This document shows positions 1 through 8,445 of a stretch of 64,000 nt of DNA, piece by piece. Under the pieces are notes generated by a model that was not told the origin of the DNA, ran no database searches, and saw only the letters and a list, made by a program, of their open reading frames with translations. Numbering within the stretch: the first letter of the stretch is position 1; every line of letters starts with the position of its first letter. The stretch spans positions 124,001 through 188,000 of the forward strand of contig JBLWTG010000007.1 of NCBI GenBank assembly GCA_048270225.1. Direction: 5' to 3'. The position numbers and the translations under genes are program-made. This DNA comes from Allopusillimonas sp048270225. GTDB lineage: Bacteria > Pseudomonadota > Gammaproteobacteria > Burkholderiales > Burkholderiaceae_B.

Positions 1-2
1 AC

Positions 3-578
3 CTGGCCGTGCAGACCAAGGACAACCAGCAGCTTGCACTGGACCACCCGCTGGCCGAGCAGATAGGCAACCGTATCCTGCAGGCGCTGACGGCCGACCC
101 CTTGTATATGTCGGCGGCCCTTCCCCTGCGCATATTGCCGCCACGCTTTAACCGCTACCGCGGCGGCGGCCAATATGGCGCTCACATCGACAACGCCATT
201 TTCCAGACGCCCGGCATGCCTCAACGCATCCGGACGGACATCTCCACCACCGTCTTTCTCAGCGATCCGGACGAATACGACGGCGGCGAACTCATCGTCC
301 AGGACACCTATGGCGAACAGCGCGTCAAACTGCCCGCCGGCCATGCCATCCTCTACCCGGGCACCAGCCTGCACCGCGTGGCGCCAGTCACTCGCGGCGT
401 GCGCTACGCCTCCTTTTTCTGGACGCAAAGTCTGGTGCGCAGCGACGAGCAGCGCGCTCTGCTGTTCGAGCAGGACATCGCCATCCAGCGGCTCACGCTC
501 AGCGGCGCCTCGCCCGAAGCACTGGCCCCCCTCACCGGCGTGTATCACAACCTGCTGCGCATGTGGTCTGAACTCTAA
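3..578 (+). CDS. piuC: PKHD-type Fe(II)/2-oxoglutarate hydroxylase, PiuC/YbiX-like (5' end outside window)
   Basis: The frame is open to the window edge, so the N-terminus is missing; the family is usually about 225 residues and about 190 are here. A GTG at position 9 is probably internal. The visible part contains the double-stranded beta-helix iron site: an H-x-D pair in GAHIDNAI, a distal His in TSLHRVAPV, and a downstream Arg (RGVRYAS) of the kind that binds 2-oxoglutarate. Family members are non-heme iron dioxygenases often found near siderophore receptors; no receptor gene is visible here, but the upstream side is cut off. The family call is firm and the substrate unknown. Confidence 0.85.
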   Translation: MAVQTKDNQQLALDHPLAEQIGNRILQALTADPLYMSAALPLRILPPRFNRYRGGGQYGAHIDNAIFQTPGMPQRIRTDISTTVFLSDPDEYDGGELIVQDTYGEQRVKLPAGHAILYPGTSLHRVAPVTRGVRYASFFWTQSLVRSDEQRALLFEQDIAIQRLTLSGASPEALAPLTGVYHNLLRMWSEL

Positions 579-623
579 GTCCCTGCAAATAACGCCGTCC
601 GACTACACCGGTACACTGCATCC

Positions 624-1760
624 ATGCCACAGCCTCCGCTCACTGCCATTCCTGCACACATCGTCTGCGCCGCCGATTACGAAGCCAGCGCCCGCGAGCG
701 CGTCGAGCCCGGCGCCTGGGCCTACCTGAACAGCGCTGGCGCAGACGGCCTCACTGCGCAAGAAAATCTTGCCGCCTTTTCCCGCCTGAGCCTGCGCAGC
801 CGCGTCCTGCGTCCGCTGCACAACGCCAGCACGCACCTGACATTGCATGGCGCAACCTACGATCACCCGGTTTTTATCGCCCCCACCGCCTACCACGCCC
901 TGGCGCACCCGGATGGCGAGCGTGCCACCGCGCTGGCCGCTGCCGCGACGCATACCGCCATGGTGCTCAGCGCTCAGTCAGGCACCAGCATCGAAACCCT
1001 GGCCCAGACTGCCCATGCACCGGCACTGTGGTTCCAGCTTTATGCCCAGGCCCGCCGCGAAGACACCCTCGCGCTGGCCCACCGTGCCCAGGCAGCAGGC
1101 GCACGCGCTCTGATGCTCACCGTGGATGCACCGGTCAACGGCATACGCAACGCCGAGCAACGCGCCGGCTTCAGCCTGCCCGCCTCCGTGCGCGCCGTCC
1201 ACCTGGACGGCCTGCCCCCCGCACAGACCCGCCCCGCCGTACCGGGCGGCAGCCCCCTCTTCGACTCCGGCCTGCTGGACAGCGCCCCCGATTGGGACGA
1301 CGTCCTGTGGCTGCGCGAACGCATAGACCTGCCGCTCTGGCTCAAAGGCATCATGGATCCGGACGACGCCCGGCGCGCCGCGGACGGCGGCATCGACGGC
1401 ATTGTCGTCTCCAATCATGGAGGCCGCTGCCTGGATACCGTGCCCGCCACCATTGCCGCGCTGCCGGCCATTGCTGCGGCCCTGGACGGCCGCATCCCCA
1501 TTCTGCTGGACGGCGGCATCCGCCGGGGTACCGACATTCTCAAGGCGCTGGCACTCGGCGCGCACGCGGTGATGATAGGCCGGCCTGTGCTCCACGCCCT
1601 GGCCACCGCCGGCGCACAGGGCGTTGCCCACCTGATCCAGATCCTGCGTGGCGAGCTGGAGGTCGCCATGGCCCTGACAGGATGCCGCACGCTCGCAGAC
1701 ATCGACCGCAGCGTCCTCTGGCGCGACGACCATTCGGCGCAACACAGTACAAACACTTAG
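624..1760 (+). CDS. FMN-dependent alpha-hydroxy-acid oxidizing protein (lactate/glycolate oxidase family)
   Basis: A full-length TIM-barrel FMN enzyme of 378 residues. The active-site motif VSNHGGR, carrying the catalytic His and the substrate-binding Arg, lies near residue 265. The phosphate-binding segment DGGIRRGTDILKALALGA follows at about 290-310, and the N-terminal FIAPTAYHALAHPDGE block fits lactate oxidase-like members. Such enzymes oxidise L-2-hydroxy acids to 2-oxo acids, passing electrons to O2 or a carrier. No membrane segment is seen, which favours a soluble enzyme over LldD. It starts 46 bp after the dioxygenase gene on the same strand and may be cotranscribed. Substrate unknown. 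Confidence 0.88.
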   Translation: MPQPPLTAIPAHIVCAADYEASARERVEPGAWAYLNSAGADGLTAQENLAAFSRLSLRSRVLRPLHNASTHLTLHGATYDHPVFIAPTAYHALAHPDGERATALAAAATHTAMVLSAQSGTSIETLAQTAHAPALWFQLYAQARREDTLALAHRAQAAGARALMLTVDAPVNGIRNAEQRAGFSLPASVRAVHLDGLPPAQTRPAVPGGSPLFDSGLLDSAPDWDDVLWLRERIDLPLWLKGIMDPDDARRAADGGIDGIVVSNHGGRCLDTVPATIAALPAIAAALDGRIPILLDGGIRRGTDILKALALGAHAVMIGRPVLHALATAGAQGVAHLIQILRGELEVAMALTGCRTLADIDRSVLWRDDHSAQHSTNT

Positions 1761-1909
1761 GCATTACGTCAGGAATACTTCGCTATACTCGCTTGCGGAA
1801 CAATCTCCCCTGTCGGTTGACGCGCCGCCCGGCCACGGTGGCGCTGCCAGGCGGGAGACGGCCCGCCACACGGATTCCCGGTTGCTTTACGACAAGCGAA
1901 CATCATTTC

Positions 1910-3910
1910 ATGAAGCCCATCCTGGCCCGCATTGCCCACGCCATGCACCTGATATGGCTTTGCTGCATGGGGCTTCTGCTTGCACCCGCCGCCCACGCCC
2001 TGCCTGCCAACCCATCTGCCCTGCATTGCAGCGGCAAGGATCTGGTCTTCGTCGCCCATCTGGATGACGACCTGCTGTTCATGAATCCGGACATCTCTGC
2101 CGGCATCAACGCTGGCGGATGCGTGCTCACCGTATACCTGACCGCCAGCGAACGCGGCGAAGGCGAAGGCTATATGCTGGGGCGTGAACGGGGCGTGCGT
2201 GCCGCCTATGCCTACCTGGCCAACGCCCCCAACCTCTGGACCGAAGATACCGTCGCCGTCGGCGCGTATCACCTGGCACGCTTCACCCTCCAAGGCAACC
2301 CCAAGGTGCAGCTACTGCACATGCGGCTCAAAGACCCGTGGCTGGGTAAAGGATGGGGCAGCCTGACCCCCCTGAGCCGGACAGAATCCGTGGCAGGCGC
2401 CACCGTCGACACCCTGGGCGCCTACCACGAAACCTATACGCGTTCGGACCTGGTGGCCACCATTGCAAGTCTCATCCAGAGCTATCACCCCACGACCATA
2501 CGTCACCTGGATGACACCATCCTCATTCCCTACACCAAACTGTGCTGGCGCTGCGCCGGGCACGGCCACCCCGACCACATCGCCAGCGCCCGTCTGGTGC
2601 GGGACGCCGTCAAGGCCGCCCCCGGCCATTACGCCGAAGTCGGCTATATCGGCTATCCAAGCCAGGAGCGCGAAGCCAATCTTGACCAGCAGGAAATGGC
2701 CAGAAAAACCGAAGCCTTCCGCCGCTATGCCTGGAATGACTACCGCTACTGCGCTGGCCCGCAGAACTGCCAGGAACCCGCCGGGCCGGCCGCTGCCTGG
2801 GTAGGCAGATCCTATTATGTATCGCGCGATAACACGACGCCTGACCTGTTCGCAGACCGCCAAGGCGGCATCCTCATCCTGGCCACAGGCGAAAACAACG
2901 ATGCCGCCAACATCTGGGACAGCCGCACGCAGCGCTGGGGCGCATTGGGCGGGCGCACCGCCGACCCGCTTGCTTCATTTATGTACCCCGATACCAGCAT
3001 CGGTTTCTTCGCACGCGATACGCTGGGAGACATCTGGGCCAACAAACAGAACCTCGACAAGGGCTGGCGAGGATGGCGGGCCATCGCCGGCGCCCGCTTC
3101 TTCCGTACACCCACCGTAGCATCACAGGGCCGGACCGCCGCCGTGGCGCTGGCCACTGACGGCCTGCTCTACTGGACCAGCCCTTCCGGCACGGAAAACC
3201 ACTGGGCCAACTGGCAACCCCTGCCCGTGCTGGCACAGCCCTCGGGCGACGCGGCCATTTCCACGGACAAGGCCGGCAGGCTGGAGATCTTCGCCACCGA
3301 CACCGATGGCCGTCTCTTTGTCGCGCGACAGGACAATGCCCAGGACCCCGACCACTGGTCATCCTGGCAACACATCCAGGCGCCGGCAGCCCTTGGCGGA
3401 CTGGCGGCAATACGAAATCCGCACGATCAAATCGAACTCTATCTGCGCGACCGGCACAGCAATCATTTGCTGCGCATGGTGCAGGCGGCATCGACGCCGG
3501 ATGCAGCAGACGGCACAGCGGCACTGGCCTGGAACCCGCCCGCCGATCTTGGCCTTGAGTTCGTCGGCAAGCCGGCTGTCGGCCTGAATGAGCGCGGAGA
3601 CGTCGCCGTAGCCGTGCTGGAGCGGCCTGGAGGCGCCCTCTGGCTACTGGAAAATGCACAGGCCAGAAAGCTCACCACCAATGTGGCATCGGCGCCCGCC
3701 ATGCGGGTCATGGATGGCGCCTTGTATGTTGTCGCGCGCAATGCCGGCAAGCTGCAGACCTATCAAATACAGGAACGTCGCGCGGGCACCTGGGCCTCGG
3801 CCCTGACCGTCAATGTCCCGCCGGCAGGCGGGGGCAGCGCATTTGTCCAGACGATCCCCGACATGCCGGGCCAAGCGGTCGCAGTCAAGGACACCTCGGC
3901 GGTCCATTAG
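1910..3910 (+). CDS. Secreted PIG-L family deacetylase with C-terminal propeller-like repeat region
   Basis: The open frame extends further upstream, but that part overlaps the oxidase gene and is unrelated. The ATG at 1910 begins a clear Sec signal peptide (MKPILARIAHAMHLIWL..., cleavage after AHA), giving 666 residues. Residues about 40-300 form a PIG-L/LmbE domain with AHLDDDLLFMNP and HGHPDHIAS zinc motifs, typical of N-acetylglucosaminyl deacetylases. The remaining roughly 360 residues contain repeats with W-x-x-W or W-x-x-L signatures (GWRGWRAI, HWANWQPL, HWSSWQHI) spaced about 45-50 residues apart, resembling beta-propeller lectins of the PLL type. A surface or periplasmic glycan deacetylase with its own sugar-binding half is the likely reading; the propeller assignment rests on repeat pattern only. 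Confidence 0.8.
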   Translation: MKPILARIAHAMHLIWLCCMGLLLAPAAHALPANPSALHCSGKDLVFVAHLDDDLLFMNPDISAGINAGGCVLTVYLTASERGEGEGYMLGRERGVRAAYAYLANAPNLWTEDTVAVGAYHLARFTLQGNPKVQLLHMRLKDPWLGKGWGSLTPLSRTESVAGATVDTLGAYHETYTRSDLVATIASLIQSYHPTTIRHLDDTILIPYTKLCWRCAGHGHPDHIASARLVRDAVKAAPGHYAEVGYIGYPSQEREANLDQQEMARKTEAFRRYAWNDYRYCAGPQNCQEPAGPAAAWVGRSYYVSRDNTTPDLFADRQGGILILATGENNDAANIWDSRTQRWGALGGRTADPLASFMYPDTSIGFFARDTLGDIWANKQNLDKGWRGWRAIAGARFFRTPTVASQGRTAAVALATDGLLYWTSPSGTENHWANWQPLPVLAQPSGDAAISTDKAGRLEIFATDTDGRLFVARQDNAQDPDHWSSWQHIQAPAALGGLAAIRNPHDQIELYLRDRHSNHLLRMVQAASTPDAADGTAALAWNPPADLGLEFVGKPAVGLNERGDVAVAVLERPGGALWLLENAQARKLTTNVASAPAMRVMDGALYVVARNAGKLQTYQIQERRAGTWASALTVNVPPAGGGSAFVQTIPDMPGQAVAVKDTSAVH

Positions 3911-3966
3911 CCATCCTCGAACAGTCCGTGCTGGAAGTTCACCGGGCGGACGGATGAAGGAGACGA

Positions 3967-4464
3967 TTACTCCTGCGCCCCCTTTATCTTCAGGACACTG
4001 ATACTGCCGGTAGACTCCATGTAAGCCCTGCGCACCATGGCAAGATCGTCTATCCCTTTCAGACGCAGCTCTTCCATCAACTCGTCCTTGCTGACATACT
4101 CCCGGCGCATGCCCCGCCGCTGCATTTGCCCGTCCTTGACCAGCAATACGCGCCTGGGCTCGAAAAAGGGGCGGGTCGCGGGAAAGTAATACGCCACGCG
4201 ATCAAACATCACGCTCCAGAAAACCAGCGTACCGACCAGCACCGCTCCCTCGGAAACGCTGTTATATTGCGCCGCCATGGCATTCTGGGCGGCATCGGCA
4301 ATCAGGACCACCAGCAGCACATCGGCCGCGCCAAAAGAACCCAGGTCGCGCCGGCCGCCCAGGCGCAACAGCATGAAAATCAGCCAGTACATGATGGATC
4401 CCCGCAGCACCAGCTCCCACGGGGACATAGAAAACCCGAACATCCCGACCCAATCGATGTGCAT
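3967..4464 (-). CDS. DUF421/YetF-family membrane protein
   Basis: I start at the ATG at 4464 (MHIDWVGMFGF), giving 165 residues; the longer frame adds an Arg-rich tail unlike the family. About three transmembrane helices occupy residues 15-90, followed by the soluble YetF C-terminal domain with the typical VKDGQMQRRGMRREYVSKDEL segment. This domain is widespread but of poorly defined biochemical function. It is convergent with the PIG-L gene (56 bp apart) and is followed by 94 bp before the end of the GGT-like gene, which is also on the minus strand. Confidence 0.82.
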   Translation of the reverse strand: MHIDWVGMFGFSMSPWELVLRGSIMYWLIFMLLRLGGRRDLGSFGAADVLLVVLIADAAQNAMAAQYNSVSEGAVLVGTLVFWSVMFDRVAYYFPATRPFFEPRRVLLVKDGQMQRRGMRREYVSKDELMEELRLKGIDDLAMVRRAYMESTGSISVLKIKGAQE

Positions 4465-4558
4465 GTTCCGTCTCCGCAGATCCGTGCGGATGTGCAGGCA
4501 AGTAGTGTGCCCACCGGGAGGGCTGGGGCCTTGTTTTCGGCTTGTTGAGAACGCGGGC

Positions 4559-6199
4559 TTACATAATTCCCTCAGCATAGCCGTCGCGTTGCGGATCCGC
4601 ACCGCCTTCAAGCCGGCCCTCAAAACAGGTAATGCCATGCACGCCCGCAAACGCATAGCTCAACGGGCTACGGCGAACCTCATAACCTTGCTGTTCCAGC
4701 GTGGTCTGCACATGTTGGGGAACACGGTTAGAAATATCGAGCGCATTGCTCGTCGCAACAATGCGCGGTGCGATGATAGCTTCCTGGATACCCATGCCCC
4801 ACTCCAACACGTTCATCATGACCTGAGCTACAGCCGGGCCTATCCAGGTGGCGCCAGGCGCGCCCAATGTGAAGACGGGCTTGTTTCCGTCATAGATGAT
4901 GCTCGGCGCCATGGAGGAGTAGCGACGCTTGCCCGGCGCTATGGAGTTCGGATTGCCAGGCAGCGGATCAAAAGTGCTCATCGCCCCGTTGAGCATAAAC
5001 CCTGTATCCTTAGGAATAAAGCCTGACGGGTTTCCCAGAGTATGCGTCAGCGACACGACCATGCCGTTCTGATCAATGGCTGACACATGCGTAGTGTGTT
5101 TCGACTCTCCTGCATTTCTACGCACTACATTGGCCTTCTCACCGGCCCGGATGCGCCGAGCACAATCCTGACGATAATCCTCCGATAACAAGCGCGCGAC
5201 TGGGTTTTCGAAAAAATCTGGATCGCCAACAAAATTTTCTTTGTCGCTGAGTGCAATTTTCATTGCTTCTGCCAAGATGCGTATGTACTCCGGCGAATTA
5301 TGCCCAAGCGAAGGCAAATCAAAAAGCTCTGCGATGCGTAGAATCTGACTCACAAGCAGCCCACCGCCTGGTGGCGCAGGTGTATCAACCCGCCAACCAT
5401 GATACGTCACTGACAGTGGGTCTGAAGTACGCAGCGTAAAGTCTGCTAAATCTGCAGAGGAAAGCATGCCACCATTTCTGCGCACATCGTCCACAATATG
5501 TGATGCCAAGGAGCCGGTGTAGAGGCTATCCACACCATCTAGGGCAAGTGTTTCCAGCGTAACGGCAAGATCCGGATTTTTGATGATGGTACCCAGTTTC
5601 TTATATGTCCCATCCGGCTCCATATAGATACGACGCCCATCTGAGGTCAGCCCTAGCTTGTCCCCATAGTTCATTCTTCCGTACTTTCGCTCGTTCTGTG
5701 TAAAAACGGTATAAACATGGGGACGCACCATCCAGCCATCTCGCGCGCAAGAAATCGCAGCACCAAACAGATCCGACCAGGGCATGGCGCCGTACTGCAC
5801 GTGAGCCGCCGACAAGGCCTTGAGCGTCCCAGGCGCGGTCACAGACTGAGCGCCGGCCTCATTGATAAAATCCTTGACGATAAACCCAAAGCCGTCAGTA
5901 GTTTCGCCCAGTGCGATGCTTTGCCACATATCCGCCCGGCTTTCCAACGGACACCCTCCAAAGCCTTCGTATACTTTGCGTACCCCTGTCGCTGGATCAT
6001 AGAGATGCAGCATGCCAAAACCACCTATCCCGCACATCAGGGGATCGACAACCCCTTGCACCAATGCGCATGCAATGACAGCATCAAGCGCTGACCCACC
6101 CTCCCTGAGTATTGCTGCGCCAGCTGATACGGCCTCCGGTTGAGGCGCTACGATCATCGCCTTAGGCTGCGGTACTTTACGTTCTGGAACGCGCCCCAT
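4559..6199 (-). CDS. Gamma-glutamyltransferase-like Ntn-hydrolase (last gene of the ABC/PutA operon)
   Basis: The ATG at 6199, preceded by GGAGAAAAGT, is preferred over a TTG four codons upstream; the product is 546 residues. It has the GGT fold, including the autoprocessing segment KHTTHVSAIDQNG whose second Thr is the expected nucleophile, and ASGLA-like N-terminal blocks (GGSALDAVIACALVQGVVDP, CGIGGFGM). No signal peptide is visible, unlike classical periplasmic GGTs. The usual GSPGG substrate-binding loop reads GAPGA here, so the donor may not be glutathione. It is the most distal gene of the operon, 91 bp after the binding-protein gene. Cleavage of an amide or gamma-glutamyl bond in the imported compound is a reasonable inference. 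Confidence 0.85.
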   Translation of the reverse strand: MGRVPERKVPQPKAMIVAPQPEAVSAGAAILREGGSALDAVIACALVQGVVDPLMCGIGGFGMLHLYDPATGVRKVYEGFGGCPLESRADMWQSIALGETTDGFGFIVKDFINEAGAQSVTAPGTLKALSAAHVQYGAMPWSDLFGAAISCARDGWMVRPHVYTVFTQNERKYGRMNYGDKLGLTSDGRRIYMEPDGTYKKLGTIIKNPDLAVTLETLALDGVDSLYTGSLASHIVDDVRRNGGMLSSADLADFTLRTSDPLSVTYHGWRVDTPAPPGGGLLVSQILRIAELFDLPSLGHNSPEYIRILAEAMKIALSDKENFVGDPDFFENPVARLLSEDYRQDCARRIRAGEKANVVRRNAGESKHTTHVSAIDQNGMVVSLTHTLGNPSGFIPKDTGFMLNGAMSTFDPLPGNPNSIAPGKRRYSSMAPSIIYDGNKPVFTLGAPGATWIGPAVAQVMMNVLEWGMGIQEAIIAPRIVATSNALDISNRVPQHVQTTLEQQGYEVRRSPLSYAFAGVHGITCFEGRLEGGADPQRDGYAEGIM

Positions 6200-6290
6200 A
6201 CTTTTCTCCAAGACAGCCCAACAATGAAATCAAATTGGAGACAGACCTTCCACGATGAACCGCCTCCAATTTCGGCCAAACGAATATTGT

Positions 6291-7346
6291 CTACAACCCA
6301 GCCTTGAACTGTTTATTCCAAAAATCCAAGCTCGCCGCGCGCTGGCTTGCCAACGCTTTAAGGTCATATGGATGTATGCGAGCCAGCTCACCCTCGGAAA
6401 ACCCAACACTTTTCTGCAGCTCGGGAGGCAGTTTTGCATTCTTAACCGTTGGCGCATAGCCCATCGTGTCGGCAAAGCTTACTTGGCCTGAAGGCACCAG
6501 TAATGCATTCATGTACTTCCATGCGGCCTTTTTGTTCCGACTGTTCTTCGGAACGGCCGCCTCAAAAGTGACAGGGATTGCCCCTTCCTCAGGAATGACG
6601 AACTCCAGCGGCAGCCCCGCCTCACGCCACTGCAGTGCCCTGGCCTTCCACATGCAAGCAATCCATATTTCACCAGACTTGAATGCAGTGGCCACGGCCT
6701 CATTAGACGGAAACACCTTGGGTTTATTTGCCCTGAGCTTCTTGAGAAAAGCATAGCCTGGCTCAAAGCTATCGCCTTTCCCACCTTCCGCAAGGCCCGC
6801 AAACAGAGTATTGAAGTTATAAAGAATATCGGAAAAACCGACACGCCCCTTGTATTTCGGATCCAATGTTTCCTTGAATGAAGCCGGAGGCGTAGAGATT
6901 TTTTCTCGGTTATATACCAGCACCATGGCGCTGAAGATGTGCGGTATGGAATATGGCGTTCTGAAAGTCTCAATCACATTGGCAAGATTGGGGATATGCT
7001 CCTCATTCGGCGTCTCGAACACGCCTACCGTGCTGGCGTCATACATATCAAGATCGCCCAGAAAGGCTACATCCATCGAGCCACGACGGGAATTTCGTTC
7101 CGCTTTCAGTTTAGTATTGCGAGCAGTTGCATTGCCCGTATCAAAAATCACGTTCACGCCATCGGAAGCAACCATAGGATTGATGAACTTCTGAAGAAGA
7201 TTCTGATAGTCCCCTCCCCAGGTACCGACGACGACGTCAGAAGCGTCAGCATGGGCAATACCCGGGATCATGGGAAGCGCCGGCGCCAAGGCCAGCCCTG
7301 CAGCCTGCTTAATGAAACCGCGTCGATTCAGATTTTGCTTATGCAT
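6291..7346 (-). CDS. ABC transporter periplasmic binding protein, polyamine/PotD-like, Tat-exported
   Basis: The ATG at 7346, with AGAGGG upstream, gives 351 residues starting with a twin-arginine signal (NRRGFIKQ followed by a hydrophobic stretch and AHA cleavage). The mature part opens VVVGTWGGDYQNLL, typical of the spermidine/putrescine-type cluster D proteins, which also include binders of iron, thiamine and opines. It works with the permeases and ATPase at 15.2-18 kb; its position seven genes downstream of them in the same operon is unusual but gives a complete importer. Ligand unknown. Confidence 0.87.
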   Translation of the reverse strand: MHKQNLNRRGFIKQAAGLALAPALPMIPGIAHADASDVVVGTWGGDYQNLLQKFINPMVASDGVNVIFDTGNATARNTKLKAERNSRRGSMDVAFLGDLDMYDASTVGVFETPNEEHIPNLANVIETFRTPYSIPHIFSAMVLVYNREKISTPPASFKETLDPKYKGRVGFSDILYNFNTLFAGLAEGGKGDSFEPGYAFLKKLRANKPKVFPSNEAVATAFKSGEIWIACMWKARALQWREAGLPLEFVIPEEGAIPVTFEAAVPKNSRNKKAAWKYMNALLVPSGQVSFADTMGYAPTVKNAKLPPELQKSVGFSEGELARIHPYDLKALASQRAASLDFWNKQFKAGL

Positions 7347-7407
7347 AGTTGCCCTCTTTAGAAACAGAACTATTAACGTAGATACTGCTCGTACCAACCT
7401 ACTGCCC

Positions 7408-8445
7408 TTACTGGGTGGTGACCGCAATCTCCTGCTTGAAGTGCAATCGCTCGCCATCAGGTTCTGCATTGAGTACGGAGAGCATGACCGGTGGGTCTGG
7501 AAAAGCGGCGTTTATCTCCATCGCATCGATATCACGCGTGATGACTACACATATGTCTCCGACCTCACGGTGCTGCATCATTCTGCGCGGCATACCGAAC
7601 GTTGTTCCCACGCTTTGCACAAGAACTGGCTCGCTGCAATCTGACACATTCAAAACAGCCTTGACCCGCAGCAGTCTCTCGCCGCACAAGGCGGCCAAGT
7701 CATCCAACCAGATGGATACGCTATCCCAGGAAATATCGTGCCTGATAACTCCCTTCATTACATTGATTCGTGGATGCGCAAAACTGCGGCCCGAGCTGAT
7801 CAGACCTTTTATAGCAAGATCAACGGAATCCTTTTGCGTGGAGGGCGAAAAGGCCAGGTCAACAGATCTCTTCCTGTCCGTTTCAACAACAATCTGTGCT
7901 AGCGGGTTCATGCCACGTACGATACTCACATGGTGCGCCAGGCTCGTTTGATCAACCAGGTCCACCTTGCTAAAGACGACGCGTTGCGCGGCGGCCAATT
8001 GCGCCGCCGCCTCATCGAATGCCTCGACATTGAGCAAACCACGGTCACAATCATAAACAGTCAAGACTGATACGCGTATTCCCCTGGAGCTTAGCTCCGG
8101 GTCCGTAAGCGACGCAATAATAGGCCCTGGTCGAGACAAACCGCTGGTTTCCAGCACAATCCGCGTGATGGGCGCATAACCCGGAGGCCGCGGCGCATCA
8201 AGCAACGTACTGACTGTATCGACAAGTCCGCTCCTCAAGGAACAGCATACACACCCATTCGCCAACATGGTCACAGACGCGTCCAAAGAACCGTCCTCCA
8301 CGACCACGCCGTCTATGCCGATTTCACCTGCCTCATTGACAATAACACCAGTTTCGCCTTTTTTATCGCTTTGAAGCAGATCGACCAGCAGTGATGTTTT
8401 ACCGCTGCCCAGGAACCCTGCGAGAATAATCAGTTCAACGGACAT
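7408..8445 (-). CDS. CobW/COG0523-type GTPase, putative metallochaperone
   Basis: 345 residues with Walker A GFLGSGKTS (residues 10-18), the metal-binding CxCC motif (C65-V-C67-C68), an SKVD nucleotide-specificity motif and the CobW C-terminal domain around residues 240-340. COG0523 proteins use GTP hydrolysis to deliver Zn, Co or other metals to client enzymes. The start overlaps the end of the upstream amidohydrolase by 11 bp and I see no convincing Shine-Dalgarno sequence, so translation is probably coupled. Metal loading of one or both amidohydrolases of this operon is the natural inference; a zinc-starvation role is less likely given the setting. Confidence 0.87.
   Translation of the reverse strand: MSVELIILAGFLGSGKTSLLVDLLQSDKKGETGVIVNEAGEIGIDGVVVEDGSLDASVTMLANGCVCCSLRSGLVDTVSTLLDAPRPPGYAPITRIVLETSGLSRPGPIIASLTDPELSSRGIRVSVLTVYDCDRGLLNVEAFDEAAAQLAAAQRVVFSKVDLVDQTSLAHHVSIVRGMNPLAQIVVETDRKRSVDLAFSPSTQKDSVDLAIKGLISSGRSFAHPRINVMKGVIRHDISWDSVSIWLDDLAALCGERLLRVKAVLNVSDCSEPVLVQSVGTTFGMPRRMMQHREVGDICVVITRDIDAMEINAAFPDPPVMLSVLNAEPDGERLHFKQEIAVTTQ

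Noticed and set aside
1028..1909. N-terminal extension of the PIG-L open frame
   Set aside because: It lies out of frame inside the alpha-hydroxy-acid oxidase gene, is Arg/Pro-rich, and a good signal peptide starts at 1910.
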